Of a stretch of 36,342 bases of DNA, positions 33,001-36,342 are shown in pieces. The stretch comes from Apostichopus parvimensis. Lineage: Eukaryota; Echinodermata; Holothuroidea; Aspidochirotida; Stichopodidae. Both the position numbers and the translations under genes were made by a program. How positions within the stretch are numbered: the stretch's first letter is position 1; each line of letters starts with the position of its first letter. The stretch lies in NCBI GenBank assembly GCA_000934455.1, contig KN888812.1, positions 7,839 through 44,180 on the forward strand. The letters are read 5' to 3'. The notes under the pieces are model-generated. The model saw nothing but the letters and a program-made list of their open reading frames with translations, was not told where the DNA came from and ran no database searches.

Positions 33001-35989
33001 TCACAATAATATTTCCTTTCATTATAGCTGACCATGGCATGCACCATTTGCTTGATTAGTAACATTTCACGTAATATAGCTAGATATCAAAATGATATAT
33101 ATTATCAGCATGTGAATCCTACCTTTAGTAAATATTTAATCTTGCTATGTTTGTTTGTTATTTTCATCGCTGATTAATGCTTAACTTACCAACTGCAAAC
33201 AGACCACAAAGAAACATTAATTCTAAATATAACTACAGGTATTACAATTCAACTTCATGTTTGAGTTTGAGTTCAAGTTCAAGGTTGTTAGACTTCTCCC
33301 CCTAGCTAGGGCATCAAAAGTAATAACTGTATACTTTCGGTTGGAAACGATGATGGTTCATAACAGTTGGCAGGTGATACTGTTTTTCATTATGCGACCA
33401 ATAAATTACTTTTACTTTCATTCAGGTAAAATTGAGTGTTCCATGATCGCAACCCCCTCCCCTCCCTGGTTCATCCACACAGCCCCCCCCATCCCACCGC
33501 CTTAAGTAGTTAACGCATCTTGGATTCCTTTGACAGGAGGTTTTTGAAAATCAATCATGGTTATGTCTGGTTTTATTTTCATTTTGTGTTATAAAATTAT
33601 ACCATGGTTGGAAAATGCAACATACTGTGACTGTAGGATTGCACAACCATTTTTGCTGAAGGAATATTGCAGTGTTTACATATTAAGCCACAATCCATTT
33701 TGTGGCTCAAAGTAATGCTCACCATGGCAACATCAAAAGGGCAAAGGTGTGGACCAGATTCTGTAGTGAAAATGGTTAGAGTAGACAGACTCTGAATGAA
33801 CTGTTTGTCAAAAGCTCACTCAGCTTGTAGTAACATGAGGACTATCGCTATGTCAGTGTACAATTTTGTCAGTGCTATTGGGTGTGTCCTGATCTGCCAA
33901 TATCGTAGGCATCCTGCCAACACAGCATGCAGTTATAAAAACCAAAGAGCATCTTTCTAGTCATTAAATGCCGATTCAGGTACATTTATATCTCTAATAC
34001 ATTTATCTCCTGTTTGCATGGAAAGATTAAAACACTGTTTATTTAAAGATGTATTGTTGGCATTTAACACGATGTGGTGTAGATATACCAAGTGCATTCT
34101 ATAGCATAAGTGAAAATAAACAAGGTTTCACAGGTCGTCGAGAATGATTATTTTCAAAGTTTGTAGATTAATACTACTGCATGAAGAAGCTCAAAGAAAA
34201 TGCTTAAAAAGAAATGCCGTATGCAGTTGATACCGGGTCAGCCTGTATGATTGTTGGAGTACCAGAGTATGAGGTGGATTCTTGTAAAGAGCAAAGATTT
34301 TGTTTGGCTAGAATGAGATTCAAACCAGTAACCCATTGTTTGCAATTTCCTTAAATCTATGTATTTCATTTTTAGTTAGATATATAAGTTATGAATGTGA
34401 AAGCACACTGGCAATATGGAATGAACCAACCCCTATGCAGCATGACAGCTATATGCATGCATGGAAGACAAGTCTTTCCTCACTTACACAATAGTTCACA
34501 ATATCACAGGTTATTTAAGCCAAACAACTTCCCCTCTCATGTCTTTTAAATCCATTGTTCACGCTAAGTACCCTGCATGGCAAATTCATCAAATTAGTTA
34601 AGCATCTTAATTGCTGCAATACAGTTGTTGATGATATCTGATTGAATTGCTAAATCTTGACTGTGTAATATAATAATTATCATGTCATATGTTCTTGCCA
34701 ACAATTTGGCTATAACCATGGTAATGTAGGATGGAGTAGGGGAGAATGACTCAACCGTAAATCTTTAAAGGGAGTGAAGACTCGTGCCAAAAGAAACGTC
34801 TAATGCGGGTAATCTGACCTAGTTTCGAATGAGGTGTAACAGAACTGTTAGACACCACCATCGATCCGAGAAAATACACAGCTTGCTACCATCGGTAATT
34901 AGACACTAGTATACAGTCAGTACATACAGCTGCGGTCAATACCCACAGCACAGTGTACAAAAAATGCAGCGATGGACATCTCAGTTCCAGCTAAAGGTAA
35001 CAAGGTATCAAGTTTCATTACTGTACTGTCTGCATTTTGTAGCGACACGAACAAAACGTCACTTGCAAGCAACGGAAAGTTTACTTTTTTCAGATGGCCG
35101 CACGCCGTTTGGGGCGAGTCTTCAATGCCTTTAAAAGATCCTTGTTACATTGGACTGCTCATCTCTTGACTGACAGATGAACTTTCATCTTCCAATTCTT
35201 TAGATTCCATCTTTAAGGGTTTCCAGGAGGGAGAGATCAATTTTCTACCGACCTACAAGTATAATCCTGGAGAAGATGTCTTTGATACCAGCTCCAAGGC
35301 CAGGATACCATCTTATACCGTAAGTAATCTTACAGCAGTGTCTGTCTGCCTGTCTGTCTATCTGTATGTCTATCTGTCTGTCTATATGTCTGTCTATCTG
35401 TCTGTCCGTCTGTCACATGTAGCACCACAATGGTATATTTCATACCTCGTAAAAAGATCTACCTTAGAGTCCGGCCCTTAGACCTGCAAGCCCAGCTGTA
35501 TGTTGGCAAAGCACTTGATATGTGTATACTAATTCAGATGGATGGAGTGTCCTGATGTGAGGCCCAGCAGTAGACGACCCACAGAAAAGAAACACTTTAT
35601 CATGGAGTTTGTTCTTATAAAATCATATTGTATATATGGGCTCATATATCAGTGTATGGGTTGAAAAGTGAAATATGCTTTAGTGGTAAGTATAGTATCA
35701 GAAGCAACCATTTGGCAGCCAAACACATTCTCCTTTTTCGTAACGATTAAGTTTCCGATAATAGTTATTGATCGATTTTGCTATCCCATAGAGTTCCCAA
35801 TCCGTGTTTAACTTAGCAAGTTTATGTTGATACTCTTCATTTCCATCTTCAGGATCGAGTTCTCTACAAACCACGTAAATCTGGAGAGGTCAATGTACTA
35901 TACTACAATTCTTGTCCGACCATCAAATGCTCAGACCATCGTCCGGTCTATGGTATCTACGAAGTCAAAATACGTCCCGGCAGAGATGA
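24048..35989 (+). CDS. INPP5E: INPP5E phosphatidylinositol polyphosphate 5-phosphatase, 3' end outside window
   Basis: INPP5E removes the 5-phosphate from PI(4,5)P2 and PI(3,4,5)P3 in the ciliary membrane; in human it is a Joubert syndrome gene. My model is join(24048-24136, 25078-26322, 27254-27377, 27586-27683, 28235-28359, 29436-29488, 30209-30275, 31100-31207, 31779-31949, 35204-35319, 35853-35989...), all GT-AG, phase-consistent, 777 codons. Residues 1-about 445 are a basic start ([18 protein letters not shown]) and a long Ser/Thr/Asp-rich disordered region in one exon. The catalytic domain follows: [27 protein letters not shown] (catalytic Glu), [53 protein letters not shown] and SDHRPVYG. 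All signature residues are present. The last visible exon ends GRD followed by a split codon at a GTAAGG donor. The C-terminal ciliary targeting and CaaX portion is therefore missing from the window. A possible extra exon is listed separately. Confidence 0.94.
25796..25825 (+). other. predicted SUMO-interacting motif in INPP5E (residues about 270-279)
   Basis: The coding frame reads [12 protein letters not shown]. An acidic run followed by the hydrophobic core L-I-V-I is the classical SUMO-interacting-motif arrangement. It lies in the otherwise low-complexity N-terminal region. The call rests on pattern alone. Confidence 0.4.
27717..27737 (+). repeat. strong G-quadruplex motif just after an INPP5E donor
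   Basis: Four G-runs separated by single bases (GGGG-T-GGGGG-A-GGG-T-GGGGG) begin 33 bases after the exon ending at 27683, on the sense strand. It fits the strictest G3+N1 quadruplex pattern in DNA and in the nascent RNA. Confidence 0.8.
29056..29069 (+). repeat. poly(G) run in INPP5E intron
   Basis: A run of about 14 Gs, followed by taggggtgtggg, lies on the sense strand in the intron between 28359 and 29436. Its length is prone to sequencing error. Confidence 0.8.
29291..29320 (+). repeat. G-rich tract, potential G-quadruplex, INPP5E intron
   Basis: Runs of 5, 6, 3 and 6 Gs with short spacers lie about 115 bases before the 53-base exon at 29436-29488. G-runs next to short exons can influence their recognition, but here that is only a possibility. 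Confidence 0.7.
30037..30066 (+). repeat. (AAT)n-like microsatellite
   Basis: Interrupted taataatta/taataataa units in the INPP5E intron before the exon at 30209. It is low-complexity sequence. Confidence 0.8.
31459..31547. mobile_element. 89-bp hairpin MITE with 6-bp flanking duplication
   Basis: The left end TATGGTGGCTTAATAGGGAC pairs with the reverse complement of the right end, TACGGTGGCTTAATAAGGAT. The element is flanked on both sides by ATACAG (31453-31458 and 31548-31553), consistent with a target-site duplication. It is too small to code and lies in the INPP5E intron between 31207 and 31779. Confidence 0.65.
32200..32208 (+). repeat. poly(G) run in INPP5E intron
   Basis: Nine Gs followed by cgggg on the sense strand, in the long intron 31950-35203. 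A second run of about ten Gs at 30857-30866 lies in the intron before the exon at 31100. Confidence 0.7.
32833..32865 (+). other. candidate 33-nt cassette microexon of INPP5E
   Basis: A strong acceptor (gattgttttcttcag) and donor (CAAG/GTGAGG) bracket 33 bases in the longest INPP5E intron (31950-35203). The preceding exon ends in phase 1 and 33 is a multiple of three, so inclusion keeps the frame. It would insert [11 protein letters not shown], with no stop, between TMTK and DSIFKGF. Skipping gives TMTKNSIFKGF, closer in length to the human protein. It is therefore best seen as optional. Expression evidence is lacking. Confidence 0.45.
33453..33500 (+). repeat. C-rich tract in INPP5E long intron
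   Basis: Several C-runs (cccccctccc-type and cagcccccccc) lie on the sense strand. It is one of only two clear C-rich tracts on the sense strand within the two plus-strand genes. Confidence 0.6.
34764..35135. mobile_element. 372-bp inverted-repeat element in INPP5E long intron
   Basis: The left end TTTAAAGGGAGTGAAGACTC and the reverse complement of the right end, TTTAAAGGCATTGAAGACTC, match at all but about three positions, and both continue with G. The interior has no transposase. It includes a 65-codon open frame from 34972 that crosses the element's right end, so it is not a gene. The structure is that of a non-autonomous DNA transposon. I have an impression of having met its interior in echinoderm transcripts, which I cannot verify. 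Confidence 0.65.
35338..35414 (+). repeat. (TCTG/TCTA)n tetranucleotide microsatellite
   Basis: About 18 imperfect four-base units (tctg, tcta, tatg) start 18 bases after the INPP5E exon that ends at 35319. It is a likely length-polymorphic marker. Confidence 0.92.
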
Positions 35990-36090
35990 GTAAGGAGGAT
36001 TTGTTCATTCTTATTATCTATACCCGATCTCTCCAAATAGTTTGTCCGTTAAACGTTAGTCCGTGATCTTAAGAGTAAAAGTGTACAACT

Positions 36091-36302
36091 TAATAATAAT
36101 AATACTATTTGATTTTTATATAGGGCTTTACACCAGCGATAGGTCTCAAAACGCTTTACAGACGTTATGTTACCCCTGGTCAATGATAACCTGTCCCAGA
36201 GACAATCCCTCCAGTCGGCAGCAGTTATATACTGCGCCCAATGACAAGTTACCTCACAGGTACCCATTTAACCCCTGGGTGGAGAGAGGCAAGTGAGATA
36301 AA
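36091..36302 (+). repeat. interspersed repeat fragment (invertebrate gcgctttaca-type family)
   Basis: After a (TAA)n start, the sequence has tttatatagggctttacac, then caaaacgctttacag, then ttacccctggtca, and later acctcacaggtacccattta with ggtggagagaggcaagtgag. This order resembles a short interspersed family that I recall from several marine invertebrate genomes. It lies in the INPP5E intron that starts at 35990 and may continue past the window. The family name is unknown to me. Confidence 0.5.
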
Positions 36303-36342
36303 GCTGAGCTGATGTTTCAAATAACCCCCTAACCTCACTGTG

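Noticed and set aside
33718-33731. X-box-like match CTCACCATGGCAAC in the INPP5E intron
   Set aside because: 13/14 match deep in an intron with no promoter context; kept only as a control showing that near matches occur by chance.
34972-35169. 65-codon open frame starting [11 protein letters not shown]
   Set aside because: It lies in and runs out of an inverted-repeat element and shows no protein family features.
1-36342. tRNA, rRNA or viral genes
   Set aside because: No cloverleaf, rRNA core or viral polymerase/capsid signature was noticed on either strand, though a covariance-model scan was not possible.

Overview
The window is animal nuclear DNA: AT-rich, with compact multi-exon genes, GT-AG introns, microsatellites, a minisatellite and short inverted-repeat transposons. 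There is no prokaryotic gene organisation. Gene content and repeat style fit a marine invertebrate deuterostome, most likely an echinoderm (a sea cucumber is my guess). The species assignment is inference only. I built the gene models by hand from splice signals, reading phase and comparison with protein families I know.

Layout from left to right. (1) 1-2852: non-coding, including the likely 3' UTR of CDC26. (2) 2853-3137, minus strand: a complete single-coding-exon CDC26, an anaphase-promoting-complex subunit. (3) 3138-5868: shared upstream region. (4) 5869-15642, plus strand: complete 15-coding-exon PRPF4, the U4/U6 snRNP WD40 protein (489 aa deduced). It carries a 19-bp minisatellite and a MITE-like element in its introns. 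A degraded tandem copy of its last codons lies just after its stop. (5) 15643-19013: non-coding. (6) 19014-21530, minus strand: a 4-coding-exon SPACA9 homologue, a ciliary microtubule inner protein (287 aa deduced). (7) 21531-24047: divergent promoter region with untranslated leader exons, small upstream ORFs and a near-consensus RFX X-box. (8) 24048-35989, plus strand: INPP5E, the ciliary inositol-polyphosphate 5-phosphatase, 11 coding exons visible (777 codons), with the 3' end beyond the window. (9) 36091-36302: an interspersed repeat.

The genes form two head-to-head pairs. CDC26-PRPF4 is divergent in mammals too. SPACA9-INPP5E pairs two cilium genes that may share a promoter. All four human orthologues lie on chromosome 9q, so the window probably keeps an old linkage block. 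The most unusual observations are a predicted in-frame 33-nt cassette microexon in the INPP5E catalytic domain, a SUMO-interacting-like motif in the INPP5E N-terminal region, RFX X-box matches, the PRPF4 3'-end duplication, and four short inverted-repeat elements. I found no wholly new multi-gene system.
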